Positions 10,474 to 19,490 of a stretch of DNA of 64,000 bases are shown one piece after another. The first letter of the stretch is position 1, and each line of letters begins with the position of its first letter. The notes under the pieces were generated by a model that saw nothing but the letters and a program-made list of their open reading frames with translations, ran no database searches and was not told where the DNA came from. A program made the translations under genes and the position numbers. This DNA comes from an uncultured Ruminococcus sp. (GTDB lineage: Bacteria > Bacillota > Clostridia > Oscillospirales > Ruminococcaceae), in NCBI GenBank assembly GCA_902762785.1, contig CACWPL010000002.1:1-64000 (forward strand), written 5' to 3'.

Positions 10474-11823
10474 ATGCCGGATACGACCCAATTCAACGAC
10501 ATCGAGATGCCCTACAGCGTCGATGCCGAGCAGACCATCCTCGGCGCCATCCTGATCGACCAGGAGGTGCTCTCGACCGTCCTCGACACCATCAAGCCGG
10601 AGTGCTTCTATGTCGACCAGCACCGCGCACTGTTCTCCATCATGGTGCAGATGTTCACCTCCGGCGAGAAGGCGGACATCGTGACCGTCCTCAATGAGGC
10701 CGTGGCGGCGCACGTCTTCGAGACCGCCCAGGAGGGACGCCGCTATCTCAGCGACATGGTCAACATGGTGCCCTCCGTGTCGAACATCGAGAGCTATTGC
10801 AGCATCGTCGCCAATAAATACTACATCCGCACCCTCGCGGAGACCGCGCGCGGCATCCTCAGCGACATCGCCTCCGGGGAGACGAACGCCCAGCTCCTGC
10901 TCGATGCCGCCGAGCAGCGCATCTTCGACATCCGCCAGGGCAAGGACGTCACCGGCCTGATCCCGATCCGTGAGATCGTGGCCTCGACCTATAACAACAT
11001 CGGCGAGCTCGCCGGTCCCGACCGTGAGGAGCACCTCGGCATCCGCTCCGGCTTCTCCCACCTCGACGCCGTGACGAGCGGCCTCAACAAGAGCGACCTC
11101 ATCCTCATCGCCGCCCGCCCTGCCATGGGTAAGACGGCTTTTGCGCTGAACATCGCCCAAAACGTCGCCAAGAACAACAAGGACAAGGCCGTCTGCATCT
11201 TCTCGCTGGAGATGCCGCGGGAGCAGCTCGTCTCCCGTCTGCTGTCCTCGGCGGCGCAGGTGGACTCCCACAAGCTCCGCAGCGGCCGCCTCTCCGCCGA
11301 CGAGTGGATGCGCCTCGGCGCCGCGGCCAACTACCTCAACGAGCTCCCCATCTTCATCGACGACACGGCCAGCATCACCGTTCAGCAGATCAAGGCCAAG
11401 CTGCGCCGGATGAAGAATCTCGGCCTCGTCGTCATCGACTACCTCGGCCTCATCCAGACCACCCTCCGCACCGAGAACCGTGTCCAGATCGTCGGCGAGA
11501 TCACGCGCCAGCTCAAGATCATGGCCAAGGAGCTGGAGGTGCCGGTCATCCTGCTGTCGCAGCTCTCCCGTGGCCCTGAGAGCCGTACCGATAAGCGCCC
11601 GATGCTCTCGGACCTGCGTGAATCCGGCTCCATCGAGCAGGACGCGGACATCGTCCTCTTCCTCTACCGCGACGCCTATTACAATAAGGAGAGCCAGACC
11701 CCGAACATCGCCGAGTGCATCATCGCCAAGAACCGCCACGGCGAGACGAACACCATCAACCTCTCCTGGGATGGCCAGTACACGCGGTTCACGACCCTCG
11801 AAAAGGCCGATGCGCCCGTCTGA
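10474..11823 (+). CDS. dnaB: Replicative DNA helicase DnaB
   Basis: 449 residues, normal length. It has an N-terminal primase-interacting domain and a RecA-like domain with Walker A ARPAMGKTA near residue 212 and Walker B VVIDYLGLI. DnaB is the hexameric 5'-3' helicase of the replication fork. AAAGGAGCG precedes the ATG. Its last 14 bases overlap the start of tilS, implying translational coupling. Confidence 0.97.
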   Translation: MPDTTQFNDIEMPYSVDAEQTILGAILIDQEVLSTVLDTIKPECFYVDQHRALFSIMVQMFTSGEKADIVTVLNEAVAAHVFETAQEGRRYLSDMVNMVPSVSNIESYCSIVANKYYIRTLAETARGILSDIASGETNAQLLLDAAEQRIFDIRQGKDVTGLIPIREIVASTYNNIGELAGPDREEHLGIRSGFSHLDAVTSGLNKSDLILIAARPAMGKTAFALNIAQNVAKNNKDKAVCIFSLEMPREQLVSRLLSSAAQVDSHKLRSGRLSADEWMRLGAAANYLNELPIFIDDTASITVQQIKAKLRRMKNLGLVVIDYLGLIQTTLRTENRVQIVGEITRQLKIMAKELEVPVILLSQLSRGPESRTDKRPMLSDLRESGSIEQDADIVLFLYRDAYYNKESQTPNIAECIIAKNRHGETNTINLSWDGQYTRFTTLEKADAPV

Positions 11824-13147
11824 TGCCGTCCTTGCGGCGCTCGAGGCGCAGGGCATCCGCGGCACGCGCGTCACGGCCGCCCTCTCCGGCGGCGCGGACA
11901 GCGTTTGCCTTTTGCACTGCCTGCTGACCGTCCGGGAGACGCTCGCGCTCGAGGTCGCCGCCGTCCATGTGCAGCACGGGCTGCGCGGGGACGAGAGCGA
12001 CCGCGATGAGGCCTTCTGCCGTGACCTTTGTGCACGGTGGGACGTGCCGCTGACCGTAGAGACGGTCGATGTCACGGGCTACGCCGCCGCGCACAGATGC
12101 AGCATCGAGACGGCCGCGCGGGAGCTGCGCTATGCCGTGTTCGACCGGATCGGAGGATGCGTGGCCACCGCGCACACCGCCTCCGACCAGCTCGAGACCA
12201 TGCTCTTCCGCCTCGCCCGCGGCACGGGACTGAAGGGCCTCTGCGGCATCCCGGCGCGGCGCGGGCAGATCGTTCGGCCGCTGCTGGCCGTCACGCGCGA
12301 GGAGGTCGAACAGTACCTCGCCGACGCCCATCTCCCCTACGTCACGGATGGGACGAACCTCACCGACGACCACGCGCGCAATGTCCTCCGGCACCACGCC
12401 GTCCCCGCGCTCGTGCAGGTGAACAGCGCCGCCGTCCGGAACGCTGCGACCGCCGCCGCAAGGCTCACCGAGGACGAGCAGTTCCTCGCGGACGCCGCCG
12501 CCGCCGTCTGGGAAAGACGCTGGCAAAATGGCGTCCTCATCGGCCTCGCGGACGAGCCACCCGCCATGCAGACACGCTGTATCGCGCGTTTCTTCGAGGA
12601 GAACGGTCTCCCCGGCGGCGCGCGGCGCATCGAGGCCGTCCGGGAGATGCTCGCCCACGGCGGGATGCTCGACCCCGACCGCAGCGGACGCCTGGTCGTC
12701 TGCGCGCAGGGACGGCTCTTCGTCCGCACGCCGATGACAGGCGCCGAGGTGCCGCTCGTGATGGGCGAGAACGTCATTTTTCCGGGCCATATCGTCCGTG
12801 CGGAGGTCATGGAGCGGGATGCGTTTGAAAAATTCGCGAGTATTCACAAAAAGTTCACATTTTCTGCGCTCGATCATGATATAATAAAGAAGTATGCAGC
12901 GCTGCACCCGCGCCGCCCGGGGCTCAAGCTCCGGCCGGCGGGCAGGGACCACACCGTCTCCATCAAAAAATGGATGAACGCGAGCGTCCCGCCGGAGGTG
13001 CGGCAGACGATCCATTTCCTGTCCGATGCCGAAGGCCTGCTCTGGGTCGAGGGGCTCGGGACAGCGGCACGCGCTGCCGTCACACCGGCGACCGCGCATG
13101 TGCTGGTCCTGACGGTCTGTCACGAGAACGACACGGGAAGCACATGA
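11810..13147 (+). CDS. tilS: tRNA(Ile)-lysidine synthase TilS
   Basis: 445 residues. The PP-loop SGGADS is at about residues 24-29, with the TilS central region and the C-terminal substrate-binding domain. TilS converts cytidine 34 of the CAU-anticodon tRNA-Ile to lysidine with ATP and lysine, and is essential. The start at 11810 is chosen because it gives the family's N-terminal length and sits after AAAAGG; it overlaps dnaB by 14 bases. The hpt gene often found between tilS and ftsH is absent. An AT-rich patch near 12830-12900 is out of character with the rest of the gene. Confidence 0.92.
   Translation: MRPSDAVLAALEAQGIRGTRVTAALSGGADSVCLLHCLLTVRETLALEVAAVHVQHGLRGDESDRDEAFCRDLCARWDVPLTVETVDVTGYAAAHRCSIETAARELRYAVFDRIGGCVATAHTASDQLETMLFRLARGTGLKGLCGIPARRGQIVRPLLAVTREEVEQYLADAHLPYVTDGTNLTDDHARNVLRHHAVPALVQVNSAAVRNAATAAARLTEDEQFLADAAAAVWERRWQNGVLIGLADEPPAMQTRCIARFFEENGLPGGARRIEAVREMLAHGGMLDPDRSGRLVVCAQGRLFVRTPMTGAEVPLVMGENVIFPGHIVRAEVMERDAFEKFASIHKKFTFSALDHDIIKKYAALHPRRPGLKLRPAGRDHTVSIKKWMNASVPPEVRQTIHFLSDAEGLLWVEGLGTAARAAVTPATAHVLVLTVCHENDTGST
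12854..12885 (+). promoter_or_regulatory. Possible internal promoter within tilS for ftsH
   Basis: TTCACA (12854-12859), 20 bp, then a perfect TATAAT (12880-12885) lie inside an AT-rich island of tilS. The spacing is long. The same TTCACA-20-TATAAT layout occurs before the dockerin gene. It could give ftsH its own transcript. Confidence 0.3.
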
Positions 13148-13241
13148 GATCGTCACACGGATGATGTATACTAGGTCATTCCCGCAAAACGACCATGCGG
13201 CCCCGCCCGCAGACGAGACTACATGAAAAGGAGTGGATAGC

Positions 13242-15230
13242 TTGACACCAAAGAGAAGCAGAGGATTCCTCGCCTACCTGACCGTCGCGCTGGTACTGGT
13301 GTTCCTCGCCGTTTTCTGGCTGCCCCGCATCAACGAGAAGAAGTCGGAGTACACCTATTCTGAGATCATGAAGCACTTCGATGACCTGGAGGTCACGGAG
13401 TACACCCTTGACCTTGGCAGCGGTGAGCTGAAGTTGACGCTCGAGGACGAGACCGAGATCGAGTACACCGTCCCGAACGTGACCATCTTCAAGGAGGAGA
13501 CCGAGGGCTACCGCCTGCGCTACAACGAGGCGCACCCCGACGCCCCCCTCGACCAGGACTATTACCGCATCACCGATAATTCCTGGCTCATCACCTATAT
13601 CCCGACCTTCATCATCCTCATCATGGGCATCGTGCTGTTCATCTTCATGATGCGCCAGGCCGGCGGCGGCAAGTACAACAACTTCGGCCGCGCGAACATC
13701 AAGGCCCAGCCCTCCAACAAGAAGGCGACCTTCGCCGATGTGGCCGGTGCGGACGAGGAGAAGTTCGAGATGGCCGAGGTCGTGGACTTCCTGAAGAATC
13801 CCCGCAAGTATACCGAGGTCGGCGCCCGCATCCCCAAGGGCGTGCTGCTCCTCGGCCCTCCCGGCACCGGTAAGACCCTGCTGGCACGCGCCGTGGCAGG
13901 CGAGGCGGGGTGCCCCTTCTACCCGATCTCCGGCTCGGATTTCGTGGAGATGTTCGTCGGTGTCGGCGCATCGCGTGTGCGTGACCTGTTCGAGACTGCC
14001 AAGAAGAACGCGCCCTCCATCGTTTTCATCGACGAGATCGACGCGGTCGGCCGTCACAGAGGCGCAGGCCTCGGCGGCGGTCACGATGAGCGCGAGCAGA
14101 CCCTCAACCAGCTCCTCGTCGAGATGGACGGCTTCACCGGCAACGAGAGCGTCATCGTCATCGCTGCGACGAACCGCCGCGACATCCTCGATCCTGCGCT
14201 GCTGCGTCCGGGTCGTTTCGACCGTCAGATCGTGGTCGGCTATCCCGACATCAAGGGACGTGAGGAGATCCTCAAGGTCCACACCCGCAACAAGCCCCTC
14301 GCCCCGGACGTGAACCTCAAGGACATCGCCCGGACGACCGCCGGCTTCACCGGTGCGGATCTCGAGAACCTGGCCAATGAGGCCGCGCTCCTCGCCGCCC
14401 GCGCCGACCGCAAGGCCATCACCAACAAGGACATCGCCGAGGCGACCATCAAGGTCGTGGCAGGTCCCGAGAAGAAGTCCCGCGTCAAGACCGAGCGCGA
14501 GATCAAGCTCACCGCCTACCACGAGGCCGGTCACGCCATCTGCACCTACTACTGCCCGCACCAGGACAAGGTCCACGAGATCTCCATCGTGCCGCGCGGC
14601 ATGGCCGGGGGCTACACGCTCTCGCTGCCCGAGCACGACAAGAGCTACAACAGCAAGATGGAGATGCACGAGGAGATCGTCGTCCTCCTCGGCGGCCGTG
14701 TGGCAGAGAAGCTCATCATGGACGACATCTCCACCGGTGCCTCCAATGACCTCGAGCGCGCCACCCAGACCGCACGCAGCATGATCACGCGCTACGGCTT
14801 CAGCGAGAAGCTCGGCCCCGTGGTCTACGGCAGCAGCGAGAGCGAGCCCTTCCTCGGCCGCGACTTCGGCAGCACGCCGAACTACTCCGACGAGGTGGCC
14901 GCCGAGATCGACGCCGAGATCCGCACCTTCGTGGAGGAGGGCTATGCCAAGGCCGAGGAGATCCTGACCCAGCACATGGATCAGCTCCATCGCGTGGCAC
15001 AGTACCTGATCGCCAACGAGAAGGTCGACAGTGCCGGCTTCGAGGCGCTCATGCGCGGCGAGGATCCCAGTGGCGGCCAGTCTGCCTCGGAGACGCCGTC
15101 CGCCGACGCACAGGATGCACCGTCCACGGATGCGCCGGCACAGGATGAGACCGCCGCGGAGACGGCCGACATCCCCGCGATCCCGGAGGTGCCTGAGCTC
15201 CCGTCCGACGACGACCCGCCCATCCGATAA
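13242..15230 (+). CDS. ftsH: ATP-dependent zinc metalloprotease FtsH
   Basis: 662 residues. Two membrane helices (about 9-26 and 115-137) flank an extracytoplasmic domain. The AAA+ domain has Walker A GPPGTGKT near residue 205, and the zinc site HEAGH is near 427. FtsH degrades misfolded membrane proteins and regulators. TTG 13242 is preferred because AGGAG lies 9 bases before it; the GTG at 13233 is too close to that site. The C-terminus has an acidic Pro/Ala/Asp-rich tail. A clear terminator follows. Confidence 0.96.
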   Translation: MTPKRSRGFLAYLTVALVLVFLAVFWLPRINEKKSEYTYSEIMKHFDDLEVTEYTLDLGSGELKLTLEDETEIEYTVPNVTIFKEETEGYRLRYNEAHPDAPLDQDYYRITDNSWLITYIPTFIILIMGIVLFIFMMRQAGGGKYNNFGRANIKAQPSNKKATFADVAGADEEKFEMAEVVDFLKNPRKYTEVGARIPKGVLLLGPPGTGKTLLARAVAGEAGCPFYPISGSDFVEMFVGVGASRVRDLFETAKKNAPSIVFIDEIDAVGRHRGAGLGGGHDEREQTLNQLLVEMDGFTGNESVIVIAATNRRDILDPALLRPGRFDRQIVVGYPDIKGREEILKVHTRNKPLAPDVNLKDIARTTAGFTGADLENLANEAALLAARADRKAITNKDIAEATIKVVAGPEKKSRVKTEREIKLTAYHEAGHAICTYYCPHQDKVHEISIVPRGMAGGYTLSLPEHDKSYNSKMEMHEEIVVLLGGRVAEKLIMDDISTGASNDLERATQTARSMITRYGFSEKLGPVVYGSSESEPFLGRDFGSTPNYSDEVAAEIDAEIRTFVEEGYAKAEEILTQHMDQLHRVAQYLIANEKVDSAGFEALMRGEDPSGGQSASETPSADAQDAPSTDAPAQDETAAETADIPAIPEVPELPSDDDPPIR

Positions 15231-15239
15231 CGAAACACA

Positions 15240-15276
15240 GTGCGGCTGCCCCGCGTGGGACAGCCGCACTTCTCTA
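15240..15276 (+). terminator. Terminator after ftsH
   Basis: GTGCGGCTG (15240-15248) pairs with CAGCCGCAC (15261-15269) around a 12-base loop, followed by TTCTCTAT. Confidence 0.7.
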
Positions 15277-15488
15277 TCGGAAAGCAGCCAGCGTGCCTTC
15301 CGATCGCGTAAGCGGGCGATCCTGCGGACACCTCCCTCGCGGGGGATGCCACCCCCTACTCGGCAAGCACGATGCTCTGCTGTCTATAGTCTATGCGGAA
15401 GGGTGCCGTTTTGCGCATGGGGATCGCTGGAAGGCGAAGGGGCACGAAAAACTGCGTTCGTAATTTTGAATATTTTTTAAAAAAACTA

Positions 15489-15517
15489 TTGCCATCCGTT
15501 CAAATTTGTGGTATAAT
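15489..15517 (+). promoter_or_regulatory. Promoter of the small membrane protein gene
   Basis: TTGCCA, 17-bp spacer, TATAAT. The ~210 bases between the ftsH terminator and this promoter hold nothing I recognise. Confidence 0.8.
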
Positions 15518-15568
15518 AAAGAAAACGACGCATCGCCGGACGGTGCGGGAATGAAAGGAGAATGTATC

Positions 15569-15970
15569 ATGGGAGCAACGATCCAGCTCGGAGGACTGAC
15601 TGTCAGCCTGGGACTGCTGATCATGATCCTGGGCGGCCTGATCGCCGTGGTCGGCGCGCTGATCGCCATCGGACGCAGAGGGGCAGGCGCGATGATCATC
15701 GGCATCGTGCTCGCGGCGCTCGGCTTGGGCGGTGTCGGCATCGGCTACACCTTTGACCAGCAGACGGAGGTCACCTACACGGTGCAGGAAGTTCAGCCGA
15801 TGACCGCGCGCGACGACAACCAGAACTACCGCGTCCAGCTCCAGTCGGAGAGCGGCATCGACACCTGGATCTACATCAAGGAGGACCAGCTCTATCGCTT
15901 CACGAAGGGCGAGGAGGTCACCCTGCGCAAGAACGAGGTCAAGGCGCTGCGTGACGAGTTCAACGAATAA
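15569..15970 (+). CDS. Small two-helix membrane protein with soluble C-terminal domain, function unknown
   Basis: 133 residues. Residues ~8-30 and 36-56 are Gly/Ile/Leu-rich transmembrane helices. Residues 60-133 form a charged, probably beta-rich domain without recognisable motif. AAAGGAG lies 8 bases before the ATG at 15569. It has its own promoter and terminator, so it is a single-gene unit. The soluble part probably lies on one face of the membrane; which face cannot be told. I do not recognise the family. Confidence 0.8.
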   Translation: MGATIQLGGLTVSLGLLIMILGGLIAVVGALIAIGRRGAGAMIIGIVLAALGLGGVGIGYTFDQQTEVTYTVQEVQPMTARDDNQNYRVQLQSESGIDTWIYIKEDQLYRFTKGEEVTLRKNEVKALRDEFNE

Positions 15971-15992
15971 GCCAGGACGGTGAACGAACTGA

Positions 15993-16027
15993 GCCTGTGT
16001 GTCCGTTTCGGGCACACAGGCTTTTTT
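15993..16027 (+). terminator. Terminator after the small membrane protein gene
   Basis: GCCTGTGTG stem (15993 onward) pairs with CACACAGGC ending at 16021, followed by six T. Confidence 0.92.
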
Positions 16028-16048
16028 CGTCAGCGCACAGAAATAGAC

Positions 16049-16077
16049 TTGACGTCCCCAGTTTTTTCCTGTATAAT
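16049..16077 (+). promoter_or_regulatory. Promoter of the putP-like gene
   Basis: TTGACG, 17-bp spacer, TATAAT; directly after the preceding terminator. Confidence 0.88.
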
Positions 16078-16118
16078 AAAAGAGTATGCATCCGCACCAA
16101 AGAAAGGAGGGCTCCCCC

Positions 16119-17660
16119 ATGGGAACCACACAGGTCATCATCCTAGGCATCATCGTCGCGTATCTCGTGATGATGATCGTCATCGGCATCATCTGTTCCA
16201 AAAAGAACGACAGCGTCGGTAACTTCTATCTCGGCGGCCGCACGCTCGGCCCCATCGTGACGGCCATGAGCGCCGAGGCATCGGACATGTCGAGCTACCT
16301 CATCATGGGCCTGCCGGGCCTGGCCTACTTCTCGGGCGCCTCGGAGGTCGGCTGGACGATCATCGGCCTGTTCGTCGGCACCTATCTGAACTGGCTCATC
16401 GTGGCCAAGCGCCTGCGCATCTACTCCCAGAAGACCGGCTCCATCACCATCCCGGACTTCTTCTCGGACCGCTTCCGTGACAAGAAGCATGTGCTCATGG
16501 GCGTCGCGGCGCTCATCATCCTGATCTTCTTCATCCCCTACACCGGCTCGGGCTTCTCGGCCTGCGGCAAGCTCTTCAACACGCTCTTCGGGATGGACTA
16601 TCATGTGGCTATGATCGTCAGCGCCGTCATCATCATCGCCTACACCTCCCTCGGCGGCTTCCTCGCGGCCAGCACCACCGACCTGATCCAGAGCATCGTG
16701 ATGACGCTCGCGCTGATCGTCCTCGTGTGCTACGGCGTGAGCCACGCCGGCGGCATCGGCGCCGTCATCGAGAACGCCAAGGGCCTCTCCGGCTACCTCT
16801 CCCTGACCCACGGCTACGACGAGACGACCGGCATGGCGACCGATTTCGGCTTCCTCTCCATCATCTCCACCCTGGCATGGGGCCTGGGCTACTTTGGTAT
16901 GCCACACATCCTGCTGCGCTTCATGGCGATCCGTGACAAGAACGAGGTGCGCATCTCCCGCCGCATCGCGTCTGTTTGGGTGTTCATCTCCATGTTCGTG
17001 GCCATGTTCATCGGCTTCATCGGCCGCACGCTCTCTGCCAACGGCTTTCTGCGCGTCTTCGAGGGCAACTCCGACGCCGAGACCCTCGTTGTGGAGATGG
17101 CCAATAAGATGAGCGAGCACGGCGTGTTCCTGATTCTGATGGCCGGTCTGATCTTCTCGGGCATCCTCGCCTGCACCATGTCCACCTCGGACAGCCAGCT
17201 CCTCGCCGCATCGTCCTCCATGTCCGAGAACATCCTCGGCGGCGTCTTCGGCATGAAGCTGAGCGACAAGCAGAAGATGTTCACCGCTCGTCTGGTCGTC
17301 ATCCTGATCGCGGTCCTGGGCATCCTCATCGCGTGGGATCCGAACAGCTCGGTGTTCCGCGTGGTATCCTTCGCATGGGCGGGCTTCGGCGCCACCTTCG
17401 GCCCCGTGATGCTCGCGGCGCTCTTCTGGAAGCGCACGAACCGCTATGGCGCCATCGCCGGTATGGCAGCGGGCGCGGTCATGGTCTTCCTCTGGAAATT
17501 CGTCATCGCGAAGCTGAGCCCGGTGCTGGCCATCTACGAGCTGCTCCCGGCGTTCATCGTCGCAGCGATCGTGATCGTGGCCGTGTCTCTGGCGACCCCG
17601 GCACCCGAGGCCGAGATCGTCGAGGAGTTCGAGGCCGTCAAGGCCGAGCTGAAGGCATGA
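16119..17660 (+). CDS. putP: Sodium/solute symporter, PutP-type (SSS family)
   Basis: 513 residues, the usual size, with about 13 hydrophobic helices. The segment MSAEASDMSSYLIMGLPG (about residues 49-66) is the sodium-binding region typical of PutP sodium/proline symporters, and the helix-8 region with TMSTSDSQLLAASS also matches. It imports proline or a related solute using Na+; the exact substrate is by family. AAAGGAGG lies 8 bases before the ATG at 16119. Single-gene unit between a promoter and a shared terminator. Confidence 0.88.
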   Translation: MGTTQVIILGIIVAYLVMMIVIGIICSKKNDSVGNFYLGGRTLGPIVTAMSAEASDMSSYLIMGLPGLAYFSGASEVGWTIIGLFVGTYLNWLIVAKRLRIYSQKTGSITIPDFFSDRFRDKKHVLMGVAALIILIFFIPYTGSGFSACGKLFNTLFGMDYHVAMIVSAVIIIAYTSLGGFLAASTTDLIQSIVMTLALIVLVCYGVSHAGGIGAVIENAKGLSGYLSLTHGYDETTGMATDFGFLSIISTLAWGLGYFGMPHILLRFMAIRDKNEVRISRRIASVWVFISMFVAMFIGFIGRTLSANGFLRVFEGNSDAETLVVEMANKMSEHGVFLILMAGLIFSGILACTMSTSDSQLLAASSSMSENILGGVFGMKLSDKQKMFTARLVVILIAVLGILIAWDPNSSVFRVVSFAWAGFGATFGPVMLAALFWKRTNRYGAIAGMAAGAVMVFLWKFVIAKLSPVLAIYELLPAFIVAAIVIVAVSLATPAPEAEIVEEFEAVKAELKA

Positions 17661-17685
17661 CGCTCCCCCATACATCGACAAAACG

Positions 17686-17720
17686 AACGGCACGCCCCCG
17701 CGGGGACGTGCCGTTCTTGT
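17686..17720. terminator. Bidirectional terminator between putP and cdd
   Basis: AACGGCACG stem with an inner CCCC/GGGG pair and its complement ending near 17714. T-rich tails occur on both strands; it serves the converging putP (+) and cdd (-). Confidence 0.85.
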
Positions 17721-17726
17721 TTGTAT

Positions 17727-18110
17727 TCACAGGCTGAACCGATGCGGCAGGAGGTCGTCGAGCGTGTAGCTCCCGTCGGTGAGGATGACGCGCAGGGCGC
17801 CGTCCGCGAACTCCGCGAGGAGCTGGCGGCACGACCCGCACGGCGGACAGACCTCCGTGGCCGCCGTCCCCTCCGCGCCCCCGACGATCGCGATCGCGGA
17901 GATGCGGCGATGTCCCTCCGAGACGGCCTTGACGATGGCCGTCCGCTCCGCACAGGTACACAGCGGATAGGCCGCGTTCTCGATGTTGCATCCCGAATAG
18001 AGCGTGCCGTCCTCCGTCAGGAGCGCCGCACCCACGGCGAAATGCGAATACCGGCACCAGCTCTTCTCCCGCGCCTGTGCGGCCGCGGCGAGCAGCTCCT
18101 TGTCTGTCAT
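17727..18110 (-). CDS. cdd: Cytidine deaminase
   Basis: 127 residues, the normal length of homotetrameric bacterial cytidine deaminases. Zinc ligands are C53, C91 and C94 (PCGSC), with the catalytic glutamate E55 in CAE. It deaminates cytidine and deoxycytidine in pyrimidine salvage. The start at 18110 follows GGAGGAC. It lies 10 bases after the VOC gene and is probably the last gene of that operon. Confidence 0.93.
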   Translation of the reverse strand: MTDKELLAAAAQAREKSWCRYSHFAVGAALLTEDGTLYSGCNIENAAYPLCTCAERTAIVKAVSEGHRRISAIAIVGGAEGTAATEVCPPCGSCRQLLAEFADGALRVILTDGSYTLDDLLPHRFSL

Positions 18111-18120
18111 GACGTCCTCC

Positions 18121-18528
18121 TTATGCACGCGCCTCGAAGGGCCGGTCGAACGAGCCGATCTCGATCAGGTTGCCCTCGGGGTCGGCGATGTAGCAGGTCC
18201 GCTGCCCCCAGGGCTCCGTCGTCGGCGGGAGGACGGGCGACGCCCCCTTGGCGACCGCGTCCGCATAGGCCGCGTCTACCTCCGCAAAGGTGTCGACATA
18301 GAGCGCGATCTCGAAGTGGCTGTTGAGGCCCTTCACATACTCGTAGCGCCGGTCGGTCATCCGCTCGAAGTCGCGGCGGCCGTAGAGGAGGAAGAGCGTG
18401 CCGTCCTTGACGAGGTACACGTTCGACGTGTCCTCCGCCTCGCGGATCTCAAAGCCGAGGACATCGCGGTAAAAGCGGATCATCCGCCCCATGTCCTCCA
18501 CGAGCAGGCCAAAGCCGTCCAGTCTCAT
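18121..18528 (-). CDS. VOC (glyoxalase/dioxygenase fold) family protein
   Basis: 135 residues with the two beta-alpha-beta-beta-beta modules of the vicinal oxygen chelate fold: residues ~3-58 (GLLVEDMGRMIRFYRDVLGF) and ~70-130, ending DPEGNLIEIGSF. Such proteins include glyoxalase I and antibiotic-binding proteins; no substrate can be assigned. AGGAGA precedes the ATG. It is between a membrane protein gene and cdd on the same strand. Confidence 0.85.
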   Translation of the reverse strand: MRLDGFGLLVEDMGRMIRFYRDVLGFEIREAEDTSNVYLVKDGTLFLLYGRRDFERMTDRRYEYVKGLNSHFEIALYVDTFAEVDAAYADAVAKGASPVLPPTTEPWGQRTCYIADPEGNLIEIGSFDRPFEARA

Positions 18529-18562
18529 GATCTGTCTCCTTTCGATGGTGATGTGTGGGATG

Positions 18563-19420
18563 TCATTTGAGATACGCCTCGCGCTCGATGCGCAGATGCT
18601 CGAGCTGCGCGGCCTCCTCTTGGAAACGCCGCCGCAGGCCGATCCCAAAGCACACGACCGCGAACACGGCCAGTCCGATGGCCGCCGGCAGCATCCAGAA
18701 GGGCGGGACGCCGTCGTCCTCCAGGATCCCCGTATGCACGCAAAAGAGCACGAGCGACAGCACGCCCGGGAAGAACGTCCCCATCAGGCTCCCGAGCGAC
18801 ATGCGCGCGGGGGACTCGAGCCGCAGCTCGTCCGAGGGCCAGTGCTGCGCGGTGCGGTCGTTCTCGGTCATGAGGGGCGCGGGGAAGAAGTAGCACTTGT
18901 CCCGCGAGAGGTAGCGGCGGCGATAGCGGGCGGCGAGATGATAGCTGCCCTCCGGCATGGTGCGGTACCGCCATGCTGCGACTTTGTGACCGACTCCGTT
19001 GAGGTCGACGAAGTAGGTGTAGGTCGTGTGCTCGTGACCGTCATCCGTGTCGCGGTGGACATGCTTCTCTCTGTTCCGGTCGGTGACGACGCCGCCATAG
19101 AGGTCGTAGCGGGAGAGCACCGTCTCCCCGATCCGCCGCAGCGCGCCCAAGCAGAGCCAGATCGGCACGACGGCGAGCGCGCCGAACACGATCCATCCCG
19201 AGGCGGTGCCGCCGTGCCAAGCGGGGCGCAGGAGCCACCATGCGACAAAGCCGTACACGCCCGCCATCAGCATATGCCACAGCAGGAGCCAGATGCATAC
19301 GCGTCCGCGCAGCCGTCCCGGCAGGACGTCATAGCCGCGCCCGCGGTGGGCCTCGGCGACGGCCTTCAGCCCCTGCTTCGCCTCATCGCGCATGGCGGTC
19401 AGGTCAGAGAAAAAGCCCAT
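18563..19420 (-). CDS. Membrane protein of unknown function, DUF3592-like layout
   Basis: 285 residues. Two helices (about 42-63 and 72-95) precede a soluble beta-rich segment (about 105-180, with YTYFVDLNGVGHKV), and two more helices lie near 212-232 and 240-262. This is the layout of DUF3592-like proteins, but I cannot confirm that family. AAAGGAGCG precedes the ATG. It starts 70 bases beyond acetate kinase with a terminator hairpin in between and no visible promoter, so its expression may depend on read-through. Confidence 0.65.
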   Translation of the reverse strand: MGFFSDLTAMRDEAKQGLKAVAEAHRGRGYDVLPGRLRGRVCIWLLLWHMLMAGVYGFVAWWLLRPAWHGGTASGWIVFGALAVVPIWLCLGALRRIGETVLSRYDLYGGVVTDRNREKHVHRDTDDGHEHTTYTYFVDLNGVGHKVAAWRYRTMPEGSYHLAARYRRRYLSRDKCYFFPAPLMTENDRTAQHWPSDELRLESPARMSLGSLMGTFFPGVLSLVLFCVHTGILEDDGVPPFWMLPAAIGLAVFAVVCFGIGLRRRFQEEAAQLEHLRIEREAYLK

Positions 19421-19442
19421 AGAGCGCTCCTTTCAAAAGGAA

Positions 19443-19477
19443 AAGGACGCAGCACGGCGGGTCCGCGCTGCGTCCTT
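19443..19477 (-). terminator. Terminator after ackA
   Basis: AAGGACGCAGC (19443-19453) pairs with its complement at 19467-19477. On the minus strand a TTCCTTTT tract follows. Confidence 0.85.
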
Positions 19478-19490
19478 CTGCAAATGTGCG

